This document shows, in pieces, positions 23,991-33,654 of a DNA stretch of 64,000 nt (positions are counted from its first letter, which is position 1; each line of letters starts with the position of its first letter). The stretch is from NCBI GenBank assembly GCA_001493195.1, contig FAXN01000038.1, positions 1 through 64,000 on the forward strand, read 5' to 3'. Under the pieces are notes generated by a model. The model was given only the letters and a program-made list of their open reading frames with translations. It was not told the DNA's origin and did not search any database. The stretch is from Sulfurovum sp. enrichment culture clone C5. Lineage in GTDB: Bacteria; Campylobacterota; Campylobacteria; Campylobacterales; Sulfurovaceae. A program made the position numbers and the translations under genes.

Positions 23991-24533
23991 ATGGACAAAA
24001 AAATACTTTTAGAAATCGCAAAAAAAGCGATAAGCGATACATTAACTGGCAATAAAAGCTTAGAGCCTGATATCCAAGAACATTTTATAGAATTAAAAGA
24101 AAAAAGAGCAACTTTTGTTACTCTGAATTTGTATGGACAATTAAGAGGGTGCATAGGCTCACTAACTCCCTATAGATCACTTTTTGATGATATTGTTTCT
24201 AATGCAAAGGCTGCTGCTTTCGATGACCCTAGATTTATGCCTCTAAATAGTGATGAATTTAAGCATATAGAGATAGAGATATCTCTTTTGACACTTCCTC
24301 AAGAGCTTTATTATCAAGACATAAATGATTTGAAAAATAAAATTAGGGTAGGGATTGATGGGGTTATACTTACTCTAGGAGGACGCAGAGCTACATTTTT
24401 GCCTTCCGTGTGGGAGCAACTATCGGATTTTGATCTATTTTTTGTGCATTTGTGTCAAAAAGCTGGACTTGATGGCAACTGCTTAAATCATCATCCAAAA
24501 ATAGAAATATATCAAGCAGAGAAAATAAAATAA
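23991..24533 (+). CDS. AMMECR1 domain protein (AmmeMemoRadiSam protein A type)
   Basis: 180 residues. GQLRGCIGSLTPYRSLFDDIVSNAKAAAFDDPRF (about 48-82) is the AMMECR1 signature, followed by IEISLLTLPQELYY and FLPSVWEQL. The family is widespread, often near MEMO1 and radical-SAM genes, and its activity is not well defined. Neither partner is visible here. GGAG lies just before the ATG. A palindrome AGGAAGTTCCT sits at 23937 in the divergent region with radA. Confidence 0.9.
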   Translation: MDKKILLEIAKKAISDTLTGNKSLEPDIQEHFIELKEKRATFVTLNLYGQLRGCIGSLTPYRSLFDDIVSNAKAAAFDDPRFMPLNSDEFKHIEIEISLLTLPQELYYQDINDLKNKIRVGIDGVILTLGGRRATFLPSVWEQLSDFDLFFVHLCQKAGLDGNCLNHHPKIEIYQAEKIK

Positions 24534-24545
24534 ACCAATGTTGTT

Positions 24546-25298
24546 TTATATATTTTTGATAATTTCTGGGATGTGATAGCCCTTTTGCATGCTATCTATC
24601 TTTTTGCTTATCATTTCTGGATTGTTTATGAAGTTATAACCTTTGAAAATAGTCCATACACCATATATTATAATCATAAATGCACCAATTTTGATAATCA
24701 TAGTTCGTAAGTTTCCTCTTTGCAAAAAGTTGGCAAGAGAACCTAGAAATAATAGTCCTGGAATCGTCCCCAGTCCAAAGATGAACATCACCATAGCACC
24801 ATATAGAGGACTTGTTGTGCTTGCAGCAACTATAGCAAAGGCATATACCGGACCACAAGGTATAAGTCCATTTAAAACGCCTAAAAAATAAAAACTTGAT
24901 AATGATTTGCTTTGTAAAAGTTTTAAAAACAAGCTTTTAAACCATGATTGTTTTGATAAAGACCAAGTAGAAGTATTTAAAAATTTAATCCCACCTGCGA
25001 TGGCAAGACCTGTTAGTATCATGAGGACGCCAGTTACTATAAATAAGATACCTTTTGTTGCCATAGAAAAAGTAAATACTTCTCCTAGCAATCCAAATAT
25101 AACTCCAAAAATAGTATATGTAGTAACTCTACCAAAATTATAAGCCAAGTGAGATATAGTTTGCTTGGAAAATGATGATGCCGTATCTATTTTTGATGTG
25201 CTGTAAGCTACTACTATACCGCCACACATACCGATACAGTGTCCAAAGCCTATCATCAAAGCTGTTGAGAGGATAACAATAAGCTCAAAATAATTCAT
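24546..25298 (-). CDS. TauE/SafE-like (UreH-type) membrane protein
   Basis: 250 residues with about six membrane helices. The first helix contains GFGHCIGMCGGIV, the cysteine/histidine motif of the UreH-type subgroup (DsbD-related). Related proteins take part in metal handling or cytochrome oxidase maturation; the substrate cannot be read from sequence. It follows the MFS gene on the same strand with a 59-base gap containing a small AT-rich hairpin. Confidence 0.8.
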   Translation of the reverse strand: MNYFELIVILSTALMIGFGHCIGMCGGIVVAYSTSKIDTASSFSKQTISHLAYNFGRVTTYTIFGVIFGLLGEVFTFSMATKGILFIVTGVLMILTGLAIAGGIKFLNTSTWSLSKQSWFKSLFLKLLQSKSLSSFYFLGVLNGLIPCGPVYAFAIVAASTTSPLYGAMVMFIFGLGTIPGLLFLGSLANFLQRGNLRTMIIKIGAFMIIIYGVWTIFKGYNFINNPEMISKKIDSMQKGYHIPEIIKNI

Positions 25299-25357
25299 CT
25301 TTTATATACCTTTGATTTTTTAATCAAAAACTATACAGTAAAAATATTAAATTGCTA

Positions 25358-26500
25358 TTAATTTTTTATTTTCTTATATAAAATAAAAGAAAAAGTTATG
25401 ATAAAAATAGTTGCACCCAAAATGATAAAAAAATGTTGAAGTCCAAAATAGCTAACAATAGGATAAAAAACTATTGGTGATGCAAATTGTCCACCAAAGA
25501 AAGCTCCAGTGAGGTATCCTGAAGCCTTTGTTCTTCTAGTATGATGTACGATTTCAAGCATCCAAGCCATAGTAGCTGTCATAAGAAGTCCTCCACCAAA
25601 ACCCATAATAGGAGATGTGAAGAAGAAGAAATATACATTTGTTATATTTCCTATGCCAATAAATCCAATAGCTAAAATAATCAAACCAATAATCCAAATG
25701 TCTGGAAAATCAAAATATTTTTTGAATTGTGCAAAACTGATGGCACCTAGTGCATTTGATGCCATTGCTGATGATATGATAAGTCCAGCCAAAGTGCCAC
25801 TAGCACCAAAATGATTTATCATCAAAAATGGCATTTGAGTAGGAAGAACATAAAATATCAACATAAGTATAAATGCCAAAACATATATAAATCGTACATT
25901 GCTCGGCAATTCTCTATCATCTTCTAATTCCGATAAAGAATTAGGTTCTTTTAAAAATAGTATAACCATGGGTAAAACAAGAAAACCTATGAGATATATA
26001 CCAAATGGATATCTCCACTCTATATCGCTTAATATCCCGCCGCCAGTTATAAACAGTACACCACCTATAGATATAAAAGCACTTTGCAAACCCATAAATT
26101 TATCTCTAGCGGCACCATGAAAATAAAATCCAGTTAGTGTAGTTCCTACAATCATAACTATAGCTATGGCAAGTCCTAAAAACATTCTAGATATTAGTAG
26201 TGAATTGATATCTTCTAGATAAAGACCAGCACTTCCTGCTATGGCAAATAAGACAAGTGCGAATATCGCATTTTTGATAATAGATGTTTTATAAATAAAG
26301 TGTCCTAAAAATGGAGCCAATATAGCTATTATAAGAGAAGGAAGGGTAATCATCAATCTAGAAAGTAATTCTATGTGAGGTGTATTTTTGAAATGCTCAC
26401 CAAGATGTGGGAGCGATGTTACTATCGCCGTATTTGACATAACACCTAACATAGCAATTAAAAGGAGTGTGATTTTAGTAGATTTTTCTACTTTATGCAT
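25358..26500 (-). CDS. Major facilitator superfamily transporter
   Basis: 380 residues with twelve predicted hydrophobic segments and no signal peptide. Short MFS-type loop motifs are visible (FLGHFIYKTS between helices 2 and 3; SRMFLGLAIAIVMIVGT). A drug or small-molecule efflux role is most likely but not provable. It is probably co-transcribed with the TauE-like gene. Confidence 0.82.
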   Translation of the reverse strand: MHKVEKSTKITLLLIAMLGVMSNTAIVTSLPHLGEHFKNTPHIELLSRLMITLPSLIIAILAPFLGHFIYKTSIIKNAIFALVLFAIAGSAGLYLEDINSLLISRMFLGLAIAIVMIVGTTLTGFYFHGAARDKFMGLQSAFISIGGVLFITGGGILSDIEWRYPFGIYLIGFLVLPMVILFLKEPNSLSELEDDRELPSNVRFIYVLAFILMLIFYVLPTQMPFLMINHFGASGTLAGLIISSAMASNALGAISFAQFKKYFDFPDIWIIGLIILAIGFIGIGNITNVYFFFFTSPIMGFGGGLLMTATMAWMLEIVHHTRRTKASGYLTGAFFGGQFASPIVFYPIVSYFGLQHFFIILGATIFIITFSFILYKKIKN

Positions 26501-26528
26501 ATTAAAACTTAAAAACTTTATTTGTGAT

Positions 26529-26606
26529 TGGTTGCGGAGACAGGATTTGAACCTGTGACCTTCGGGTTATGAGCCCGACGAGCTGACCTGACTGCTCTAC
26601 TCCGCG
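26529..26606 (-). tRNA. Initiator tRNA-fMet (CAT)
   Basis: Cloverleaf on the minus strand: CGCGGAG acceptor paired with CTCCGCA, giving the C1-A72 mismatch of initiator tRNAs; the anticodon stem has the three G-C pairs GGG/CCC around CTCATAA, and the CCA is encoded. It lies downstream of tRNA-Gln in the same transcript. Confidence 0.95.
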
Positions 26607-26630
26607 ACAAGATATGGATAAAATCCAAAG

Positions 26631-26704
26631 TGGATGGGGTAAAGGGATTCGAACCCCTGATGACTGGACCAAAACCAGTTGCCTTACCGCTTGGCTATAC
26701 CCCA
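26631..26704 (-). tRNA. tRNA-Gln (TTG)
   Basis: Minus strand TGGGGTATAGCCAAGCGGTAAGGC, anticodon stem ACTGG/CCAGT with loop TTTTGGT (anticodon TTG), T-arm GGGGTTCGAATCCCT, acceptor TACCCCA, encoded CCA. Confidence 0.95.
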
Positions 26705-26729
26705 ATAGCTAACTATTGTTGTGGACGGC

Positions 26730-26758
26730 ATTATAGCGGAAAGGATATTTAAAGTCAA
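26730..26758 (-). promoter_or_regulatory. Promoter of the tRNA-Gln/tRNA-fMet transcript
   Basis: On the minus strand TTGACT and TATAAT are separated by 17 bases, with the -10 about 26 bases before tRNA-Gln. Confidence 0.75.
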
Positions 26759-26801
26759 TAGCTTTTTTTAAAAAGTTTAAATATTTTGAAGTCATAAAAG
26801 G

Positions 26802-26807
26802 TATAAT
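26802..26807 (+). promoter_or_regulatory. -10 box of ribBA
   Basis: TATAAT 31 bases before the ribBA ATG, with a short AT-rich leader and a weak ribosome site. Confidence 0.5.
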
Positions 26808-26837
26808 TACAGAAATATATAAAGTATAAGGGTTTAA

Positions 26838-27866
26838 ATGAAGCAATCCATCAAAAGAGTAGAAGAAGCGATTCAAGCTATCAAGCATGGACAAATGATA
26901 ATAATGATGGACGATGAGGATAGAGAAAACGAGGGCGATTTAGTATATGCCGCAACATTTAGTACTCCAGAGCTTGTAAATTTTATGGCAAAAGAGGCTA
27001 GAGGGCTTATATGTGCTCCAGTAACAGCTGAACTGGCATCAAAACTTGACTTAATGCCAATGGTAAGACACAATAACTCAAACCATGAAACAGCTTTTAC
27101 TGTTTCTATCGATTTGACAACAGCAACGACTGGTATATCAGCACTAGAGAGAAATGACTGTATACTAAGACTAGCTCATCCAACAGCACACAAGAGTGAT
27201 TTTGTGCGTCCAGGACATATATTTCCACTTATCGCAAAAGATGGTGGCGTGCTGGTTCGAACAGGGCACACTGAGGGTTCTATTGATCTATTTAAACTCG
27301 CAGGCGTTGCACCAATAGGTGTTATATGTGAGATTATAAAAGATGATGGCACTATGGCTAGACGAGATGATCTTGAAATCTTTGCTAAAACACACGATTT
27401 AAAAATAGTATATATATCTGATATCGTTGAGTATAGATTGGCAAATGAAAAGCTTGTTAAAAAAATAGAAGAGATGGAAGTTGAGGTAACCTCATCAAAA
27501 GCAAATATGGTTGTATATAAAGACCATTTAAATAGAGTTCACAAAGTTGTTCAATTTGGCAAAACCAATGAAACTTCAAATGTAAAATTTCACAACATAG
27601 GGCTAGATAGCGATCTCATACTTGATGGCAAGAGATTTGAAGTTTTAACTAGAAGTATAGAGTATCTAAAAGCAAATGGCGGAGTACTTATATTTTTGGA
27701 TACTAAAACTATATCAAATGAACAAGCAAAAGAGTTTGGTGTGGGGGCTCAAATATTGAAAGACTTGGGCATTTCTAAGATAAAATTACTTACAACTCAC
27801 GCGGAAACAGAATTTATAGGTTTAGCTGGATTTGGACTAGATGTGGTGGAGAAAATAATCATCTAA
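26838..27866 (+). CDS. ribBA: 3,4-dihydroxy-2-butanone-4-phosphate synthase fused to a degenerate GTP cyclohydrolase II-like domain
   Basis: 342 residues. Residues 1-200 are a complete RibB: the acidic loop MMDDEDRENEGDLVYAA near 28, ATTGISALERNDCI near 98, and RTGHTEGSIDLFKLAGV near 140, converting ribulose 5-phosphate to the riboflavin precursor. Residues about 205-342 align in position with GTP cyclohydrolase II, but its zinc-binding cysteine motif (HSECLTGD...RCDCG) is absent, so that half is unlikely to be active. The gene begins the run leading to the two-component system. Confidence 0.88.
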   Translation: MKQSIKRVEEAIQAIKHGQMIIMMDDEDRENEGDLVYAATFSTPELVNFMAKEARGLICAPVTAELASKLDLMPMVRHNNSNHETAFTVSIDLTTATTGISALERNDCILRLAHPTAHKSDFVRPGHIFPLIAKDGGVLVRTGHTEGSIDLFKLAGVAPIGVICEIIKDDGTMARRDDLEIFAKTHDLKIVYISDIVEYRLANEKLVKKIEEMEVEVTSSKANMVVYKDHLNRVHKVVQFGKTNETSNVKFHNIGLDSDLILDGKRFEVLTRSIEYLKANGGVLIFLDTKTISNEQAKEFGVGAQILKDLGISKIKLLTTHAETEFIGLAGFGLDVVEKIII

Positions 27867-27867
27867 A

Positions 27868-29391
27868 ATGTTTAAAAATAGATCTGTAACAACAATTTAT
27901 ATTTGGGGTATGTTGGTTACATTTTTATTTGCATTGATGTTTATCGTACTTCTTATACATGAAGAGCATAATGACTTTGATAGAGAATCTTCTGTCATCA
28001 GAAAAAAATATATAGAAACTCAAAAAAATCATATAAAATTTAATGTCGAACAATTAAGTGCTTTTTTGGAGCAAATCAATCTCAACTACTCCAAGGTTCC
28101 TGTAAATAATCTGCTTGAATCTGTGGAAAAAATATATATCAGAAACAATAAAATAGAAAATGTATTTATATTTGATAAAAACGGCAATGTATTGCTATAT
28201 ACAACAGATAAAAACTATAAAAAAATATCTTTTAAAGTACCAAAAAAGAGCGGATTTGTACCATATACATACAATGGAAAAGCCAAAATTGCATATATAA
28301 AACACTTTGCTCCATTGGGTTTGAGCATCGGTAGTGAAGTTTATATGGATGAAGCAGGAGAAGAGATAAATAGACAAAAGCTGGAGCTTAAAAAAAGACT
28401 TATAAAGATAATGATGGAGATACTTTCACTCTCTGTAATTCTTTTTGGTTTTGCTATCATTTGGGTTGGAATAGTGCATAACATCATAATAAAACAGATA
28501 GCAACTTTTAGTGCATTTTTCCAAAGAGCTTCACAAGAATACTCATCTATAGATGTAGAGGATATAGACATTAGAGAATTTAGAGCGATGATTCCATATG
28601 TAAATAGCATGGTAAATGAAATTCATACCAAGAAAAATAAACTTAAAGATATGAATATGCTTTTGGAAAAAAAGGTAAAAAGAAAAACTCAAGATTTGGA
28701 GAGACAAAATAAGCTTCTAGCAGAAGAGAAGAATTTTAGTGAATCTTTGGTTGCTGCACAAGATAATTTTATACGAAGTTCAATCCATGAAATAAATACA
28801 CCCCTAGCAGTAATACTTACTCATATAGATATATATAAACTTAAATTTGGACAAAATGACTATCTTTCAAAAATAGAGTCTGCTACAAAAATGATAGCAA
28901 ATATCTATGATGATCTTAGTTATATGGTTAAAAAAAATAGAGTAGAGCATGAAGAAGAGATTATAAACATAAGTGATTTTCTTTTTAATAGAATAGATTT
29001 TTTCACACAAATAGCAAATAGTAATAAACAAAAAATCGTTTCAAATATTCAAAATGATATTTTTATATCTTTTGCACCAATAGAATTACAAAGAATTGTA
29101 GACAACAATCTCTCAAATGCCATAAAATATGCCAAAAAGTCAACTAATATAGTAGTAAATCTAAGAAAAATAGAAAAAGATATAATTTTGGAGTTTATAA
29201 CAGAATCAAAAGTTATCCAAGATACTAAGAAAATTTTTGATCCTTTTCATAGAGAAAATAGTTATATGCCAGGTTTTGGATTGGGATTGGAAATAGTAAA
29301 AAGTATATGCGACAAAAGAGAAATAAAAATAGATGTCAAGTCAGACAAAAATAGTACTATATTTGTATATACGTTTGGAAGTTTGAAATGA
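27868..29391 (+). CDS. Membrane sensor histidine kinase
   Basis: 507 residues. Membrane helices at about 12-32 and 175-198 enclose a periplasmic sensing domain (about 33-172). After a coiled-coil linker (about 250-290), the H-box SSIHEINTPLAVILTH is near 305, the N-box NNLSNAIKYA near 412, and the G-box PGFGLGLEIVKSI near 470. It starts two bases after ribBA and overlaps the response-regulator gene by four bases. The downstream neighbourhood suggests a role in acetate or C4-acid sensing, by analogy with systems that control acs elsewhere; the ligand is unknown. Confidence 0.88.
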   Translation: MFKNRSVTTIYIWGMLVTFLFALMFIVLLIHEEHNDFDRESSVIRKKYIETQKNHIKFNVEQLSAFLEQINLNYSKVPVNNLLESVEKIYIRNNKIENVFIFDKNGNVLLYTTDKNYKKISFKVPKKSGFVPYTYNGKAKIAYIKHFAPLGLSIGSEVYMDEAGEEINRQKLELKKRLIKIMMEILSLSVILFGFAIIWVGIVHNIIIKQIATFSAFFQRASQEYSSIDVEDIDIREFRAMIPYVNSMVNEIHTKKNKLKDMNMLLEKKVKRKTQDLERQNKLLAEEKNFSESLVAAQDNFIRSSIHEINTPLAVILTHIDIYKLKFGQNDYLSKIESATKMIANIYDDLSYMVKKNRVEHEEEIINISDFLFNRIDFFTQIANSNKQKIVSNIQNDIFISFAPIELQRIVDNNLSNAIKYAKKSTNIVVNLRKIEKDIILEFITESKVIQDTKKIFDPFHRENSYMPGFGLGLEIVKSICDKREIKIDVKSDKNSTIFVYTFGSLK

Positions 29392-30053
29392 AAATATTAT
29401 TACTCGAAGATGAAATAATGCTACAAGAGGCGATAATAGAATATCTTGTCTCTTATGGATATGATATCGATGCTTATGAAGACGGCGAAGAGTTGTATAA
29501 GGGTGTTGATGATTTTACAAAATATGATATTTTTATCTTTGATATAAATACACCTAGTATCGACGGACTTAGTTTATTGCAAAAACTTCAAGAAAATAAA
29601 ATATTTGCACCCACTATATTTATAAGTGCTATTACTCAAATAGAACAAATTAGCAAAGCTTATGAGCTTGGTTGTTTTGATTATCTAAAAAAGCCTTTTC
29701 ATCTAAAAGAACTTTTATTACACATAGAAAGACTATGCAAAAATACAACTCAAGAAGATAAAAATATAATCAAAATAACAAAAATGTACACATATGACAA
29801 ACAAAATAAAAGACTTTGTTTTGATAATGAAGAGCAAAAACTAACACTTAGACAGATTCAGATATTACATCTTTTGGCAACTAATATAGATAAAACCATA
29901 GATTTTGAGAGATTGAGGTATGATATATGGGATAGGCTGGATATCGACAATGCAACTATCAGAGCAGAGGTACATAGACTCAAAAGTATTTTAAAAGAAG
30001 ATATCATTGAGAGTATAAAAAGTGTAGGATATAAACTTCGAAGAATAAAATAA
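29388..30053 (+). CDS. OmpR-family response regulator
   Basis: 221 residues. The receiver domain (1-115) has the acidic pair LEDE near 6-8, the phosphate acceptor in IFDINTPSIDGLSLL near 52, and the KKPF lysine near 100. A winged helix (about 135-221) follows: LTLRQIQILHLLATN and VHRLKSILKEDIIESIKSVGYKLRR. It should bind DNA and control nearby genes, most simply the porin-actP-acs run that starts 88 bases on. Confidence 0.9.
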   Translation: MKILLLEDEIMLQEAIIEYLVSYGYDIDAYEDGEELYKGVDDFTKYDIFIFDINTPSIDGLSLLQKLQENKIFAPTIFISAITQIEQISKAYELGCFDYLKKPFHLKELLLHIERLCKNTTQEDKNIIKITKMYTYDKQNKRLCFDNEEQKLTLRQIQILHLLATNIDKTIDFERLRYDIWDRLDIDNATIRAEVHRLKSILKEDIIESIKSVGYKLRRIK

Positions 30054-30097
30054 GATAAATTTTTATATTTTTTTTAAAATGCTATGTTATTGCTATT

Positions 30098-30128
30098 TTG
30101 ACCATTCATAATATGATTGCAATATAAT
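30098..30128 (+). promoter_or_regulatory. Candidate promoter of the porin/acetate cluster
   Basis: TTGACC, 19 bases, then TATAAT, 20 bases before the porin ATG. The spacer is longer than ideal, which fits activator dependence. Confidence 0.45.
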
Positions 30129-30147
30129 ATTTTACAAAGGGATGTGT

Positions 30148-31467
30148 ATGAAAAAAATGACATTAAGCCTTATGGCAATATCATGTTTGGCTACTACTTC
30201 AATGGCATATGATACGATATCAGAAGCTTTTGAAAATGCAAAATTTTCTGGACAAGCTAGAGCGTTTTATATAGACAGAACGTACGAAGGTACTACTGAA
30301 AACAATAGAAACTCACTTGCAGTTGGCGGACATCTTGGATTTGAAACTGGGGATTTCAATGGTTTAAGTTTGGGTGCTAGAATGTATACTACAAATTTTA
30401 TAGATATACATGATGGCGACCCTAGAACATCAGCAAGTTTTGATCCTTCATTATTTGGTGGAAATTATGATTCTTATACATATTTGGGCGAATTGTATTT
30501 GAATTATAAAATCAGCAATACAAATATAAAAGCAGGTCGTCAAAAACTTGATACTCCTATGGCTGGAAGCGATGATGCTAGAATGTTGCCAAATCTTTTT
30601 GAAGCAATTGTCATCAGCAATACAGATATAAAAGATACAACTTTGATAGCTGCTCATGTTACAAAAGAGTCAGTTGGAACGTTTGGAAATGTATATGCTC
30701 CTGGCACTTTGTCAATTCAAAGTGGTTATGGTTTGGGCTTCAAAGATGGAACAAGTGGTAAGTTTGAAAATATGGGACATATCGCACTTGGAAGTGGTAA
30801 TGATACAGATGGCGTGACAGCTGTCGCTGCTATATATAGTGGTATCCCTGGACTAAAACTTCAAGCTTGGGATTATTATGCACACGATATACTAAATGTA
30901 TTGTATTTACAAGCTGATTATGGTTGGGATTGTAAACTAAATTCTAATCTTAAAATGAATGCCTCAGCTCAATATATAAATGAGAGTGATGTTGGGGATA
31001 AGCTTGCTGGAAGTGTTGATAGTAACTACTGGGGAATAAAATTAGGTACTAAGTATAATGATTTTGATATGTATGCCGCTTATTCTAAAACAGGTTCAAG
31101 TACTGGCTCTAGCATGAATGGTGGTATAATATCTCCTTGGGGTGGAATGCCTGCATTTACTCAAGGAATGGTAACAAGACATCAATTCTTTGCCGATACT
31201 GATGCTTGGAAAGTTGGAGCAGGATATAATCTTAAAAATTTAACAGGTTTGCCTTTAAGTACTTCAGCTTACTATACAGAGTATGATATAGGTTCATCAA
31301 ATACTTATCAAGCAGGAACTGCTTGGAGCGCAACTGAAGCTGGTTTTGATATAGCTTATAAGCCTACTAAAGATATCGAGTTGAAACTTAGAGGAAATTT
31401 CCCTAGAGATTTTGCTCCAAATTTAGATTGGAATGAATATAGAGTAATCGCAAATTATAATTTCTAA
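30148..31467 (+). CDS. OprD-family outer-membrane porin
   Basis: 439 residues from ATG 30148, six bases after AAAGGG; the ATG at 30142 is too close. Signal peptide MKKMTLSLMAISCLATTSMAYD, then FSGQARAFYIDRTYEGTTENN and LGARMYTTNFIDIHDG, typical of OprD/Opr porins of Campylobacterota, with alternating strands and a terminal ANYNF aromatic. It probably lets small organic acids pass the outer membrane, which fits its place before actP. Confidence 0.85.
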   Translation: MKKMTLSLMAISCLATTSMAYDTISEAFENAKFSGQARAFYIDRTYEGTTENNRNSLAVGGHLGFETGDFNGLSLGARMYTTNFIDIHDGDPRTSASFDPSLFGGNYDSYTYLGELYLNYKISNTNIKAGRQKLDTPMAGSDDARMLPNLFEAIVISNTDIKDTTLIAAHVTKESVGTFGNVYAPGTLSIQSGYGLGFKDGTSGKFENMGHIALGSGNDTDGVTAVAAIYSGIPGLKLQAWDYYAHDILNVLYLQADYGWDCKLNSNLKMNASAQYINESDVGDKLAGSVDSNYWGIKLGTKYNDFDMYAAYSKTGSSTGSSMNGGIISPWGGMPAFTQGMVTRHQFFADTDAWKVGAGYNLKNLTGLPLSTSAYYTEYDIGSSNTYQAGTAWSATEAGFDIAYKPTKDIELKLRGNFPRDFAPNLDWNEYRVIANYNF

Positions 31468-31478
31468 AAGGAGAAATA

Positions 31479-31787
31479 ATGCATACAGATATGGTTAAAG
31501 ATATTTTAGCGAATCCAAAATATCAAGAGTTGGTTCAAAAAAGAGGTAGATTTGCTTGGATACTATCTCTCATCGTGATAGTTGTATATTTTGGTTTTGT
31601 TTTGATTGTAGCTTTTGACCCAAAATTATTGGCGATAAAACTATATGGCGTTACAACAGTTGCTATCCCTGTTGGCGTAGCAATAATAATTATGTCATTT
31701 ATTTTGACAGGTATTTATGTAAAAAGAGCAAATAGTGAGTTTGATGATATGGTTACAGAGATAAAAAATTCTGTAAAAAAAGGATAA
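31479..31787 (+). CDS. DUF485 membrane protein (YjcH-like)
   Basis: 102 residues, two membrane helices (about 27-47 and 60-85). The ending [18 protein letters not shown] is the hallmark of DUF485 proteins, which are nearly always encoded just before actP. Its role in transport is not established. AAGGAG precedes the ATG. Confidence 0.92.
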   Translation: MHTDMVKDILANPKYQELVQKRGRFAWILSLIVIVVYFGFVLIVAFDPKLLAIKLYGVTTVAIPVGVAIIIMSFILTGIYVKRANSEFDDMVTEIKNSVKKG

Positions 31788-31791
31788 AAGT

Positions 31792-33615
31792 ATGAAGAAA
31801 ATATTTACTATATTTTTAGCTCTTGGAGCTTTTGCACTCGCTAGTGGATTAGAGGGTGGAGTGGAAAAACAACCACTTAATATTTCTGCAATTGTTATGT
31901 TTTTAGTTTTTGTATCAGGAACACTTGGTATCACATACTGGGCAGCAAAAAGAACAAAAACAGCTAAAGACTTTTACGCAGCTGGTGGAGGAATTACAGG
32001 ATTTCAAAATGGTTTGGCAATCGCAGGGGATTATATGTCTGCGGCATCTTTCCTTGGAATTTCTGCAATGGTTTATGAAAAAGGTTATGATGGGCTTATC
32101 TATTCAATAGGTTTTCTAGTTGGATGGCCTGTAATACTATTTTTGATGTCAGAAAGACTAAGAAACCTTGGTAAATATACATTTGCTGATGTTGCTTCTT
32201 ATAGACTGAAACAAACACCAATTAGAACACTAGCAGCGTCTGGTTCTATCGTAACTGTATTGCTTTATCTGATAGCACAAATGGTTGGAGCTGGACAACT
32301 TATTCAAATGTTGTTTGGATTGCCTTACTCTTCTGCTGTTGTTTTGGTTGGAATACTTATGATTCTTTATGTTACATTCGGTGGAATGCTGGCTACAACT
32401 TGGGTTCAAATCATTAAAGCGGTATTATTGCTTTCTGGTGCTACATTTATGGCTTTAGCTGTTATGGTTCATTTTGGCTTTAGTCCAGATGCACTTTTCG
32501 CAAAAGCAATGGAGATTAAGATGACAAGTGCTGACGCTGCGTTTAAACTTGCAAGCGATGCGAATGCAACAGCACAAGCAGCTTTAGCTTCTGCAGCTCC
32601 TGACGCAAATATTACAGCTCTCACTGACGCTGCCAATCAAGCGTCAAAAAATGCAGCAAGTGCAGCAAAAGAGATAAAAGCGGCTAGTGGCATATTGGCT
32701 CCTGGGGGATTTTTGCCTGATCCAATTTCAGCAATTTCACTTGGTTTGGCTCTTATGCTTGGAACAGCTGGATTGCCTCATATTTTGATGAGATTTTTTA
32801 CAGTTGCTGATGCAAAAGAAGCTAGAAAATCAGTATTTTATGCAACAGGTTTTATAGGATATTTTTATATTCTTACTTTTATAATTGGTTTTGGTGCTAT
32901 TGTAATGGTTTATAACAATCCACAATATATAGATGCAGCAAAACAAGCTATTGAGGGTGGTTATCCATTGTTGGGTGGTAAAAATATGCCTGCGATTCAT
33001 TTGGCTCAAGCTGTTGGCGGTAACTTCTTCCTAGGATTTATATCTGCCGTTGCTTTTGCTACAATACTAGCTGTTGTTTCTGGTCTTACACTTGCAGGTG
33101 CAAGTGCTATTTCACATGATTTGTATGCAAGTGTGTTTAGACATGGTCGTGTTGATGAAGCTACTGAGATGAGAGTATCTAAAATGGCTACTGTGGTTCT
33201 TGGAATACTCGCAATTATACTTGGAATTATTTTTGAAAAACAAAATATAGCATTTATGGTTGGTCTTGCTTTTGCAGTTGCTGCTTCAGCGAACTTCCCT
33301 GTATTGTTCCTTTCAATGTTCTGGAAAAAACTTACTACAAGAGGTGCTTTAGTAGGTGGCAGCTTAGGTTTGCTAACTGCGATTACTTTGGTTATATTGA
33401 GCCCAGTTGTTTGGGTTGATGTATTTAAAAATGCTGAAGCTATATTCCCATATAAACATCCAGCACTGTTCTCTGTAACAGTTGCGTTCTTGTTTACATG
33501 GTTATTTTCTATAACAGATAAGAGTCAAGGTGCAAAAGATGAGATAGCTGCATTTGATGCTCAAGACGTTAGAAGTCAAACTGGTATTGGTGCTGAAGGT
33601 GCTATATCACACTAA
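31792..33615 (+). CDS. actP: Cation/acetate symporter ActP
   Basis: 607 residues, a sodium/solute symporter with about 13 helices and an N-terminal signal-like helix. Conserved ActP sequence includes [42 protein letters not shown] and [15 protein letters not shown]. An alanine-rich segment of about 50 residues (about 243-297) lies before [13 protein letters not shown]; it is not in ActP of E. coli and explains the extra length. It starts two bases after the DUF485 stop. Confidence 0.93.
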   Translation: MKKIFTIFLALGAFALASGLEGGVEKQPLNISAIVMFLVFVSGTLGITYWAAKRTKTAKDFYAAGGGITGFQNGLAIAGDYMSAASFLGISAMVYEKGYDGLIYSIGFLVGWPVILFLMSERLRNLGKYTFADVASYRLKQTPIRTLAASGSIVTVLLYLIAQMVGAGQLIQMLFGLPYSSAVVLVGILMILYVTFGGMLATTWVQIIKAVLLLSGATFMALAVMVHFGFSPDALFAKAMEIKMTSADAAFKLASDANATAQAALASAAPDANITALTDAANQASKNAASAAKEIKAASGILAPGGFLPDPISAISLGLALMLGTAGLPHILMRFFTVADAKEARKSVFYATGFIGYFYILTFIIGFGAIVMVYNNPQYIDAAKQAIEGGYPLLGGKNMPAIHLAQAVGGNFFLGFISAVAFATILAVVSGLTLAGASAISHDLYASVFRHGRVDEATEMRVSKMATVVLGILAIILGIIFEKQNIAFMVGLAFAVAASANFPVLFLSMFWKKLTTRGALVGGSLGLLTAITLVILSPVVWVDVFKNAEAIFPYKHPALFSVTVAFLFTWLFSITDKSQGAKDEIAAFDAQDVRSQTGIGAEGAISH

Positions 33616-33654
33616 AATAAACTGTCAAGCGTTTGTCTTGGCAGAGGAGGTTAA

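Noticed and set aside
25311-25328. TTTGATT/AATCAAA hairpin as terminator of the MFS gene
   Set aside because: The stem is short and all A/T and has no T-run on the minus strand; the two membrane-protein genes are more likely co-transcribed.
26502-26705. 67-residue minus-strand ORF at the tRNAs
   Set aside because: It is the tRNA-Gln and tRNA-fMet sequences translated (SRGVEQSGQLVGLITRRSQVQILSPQ-type artefact).
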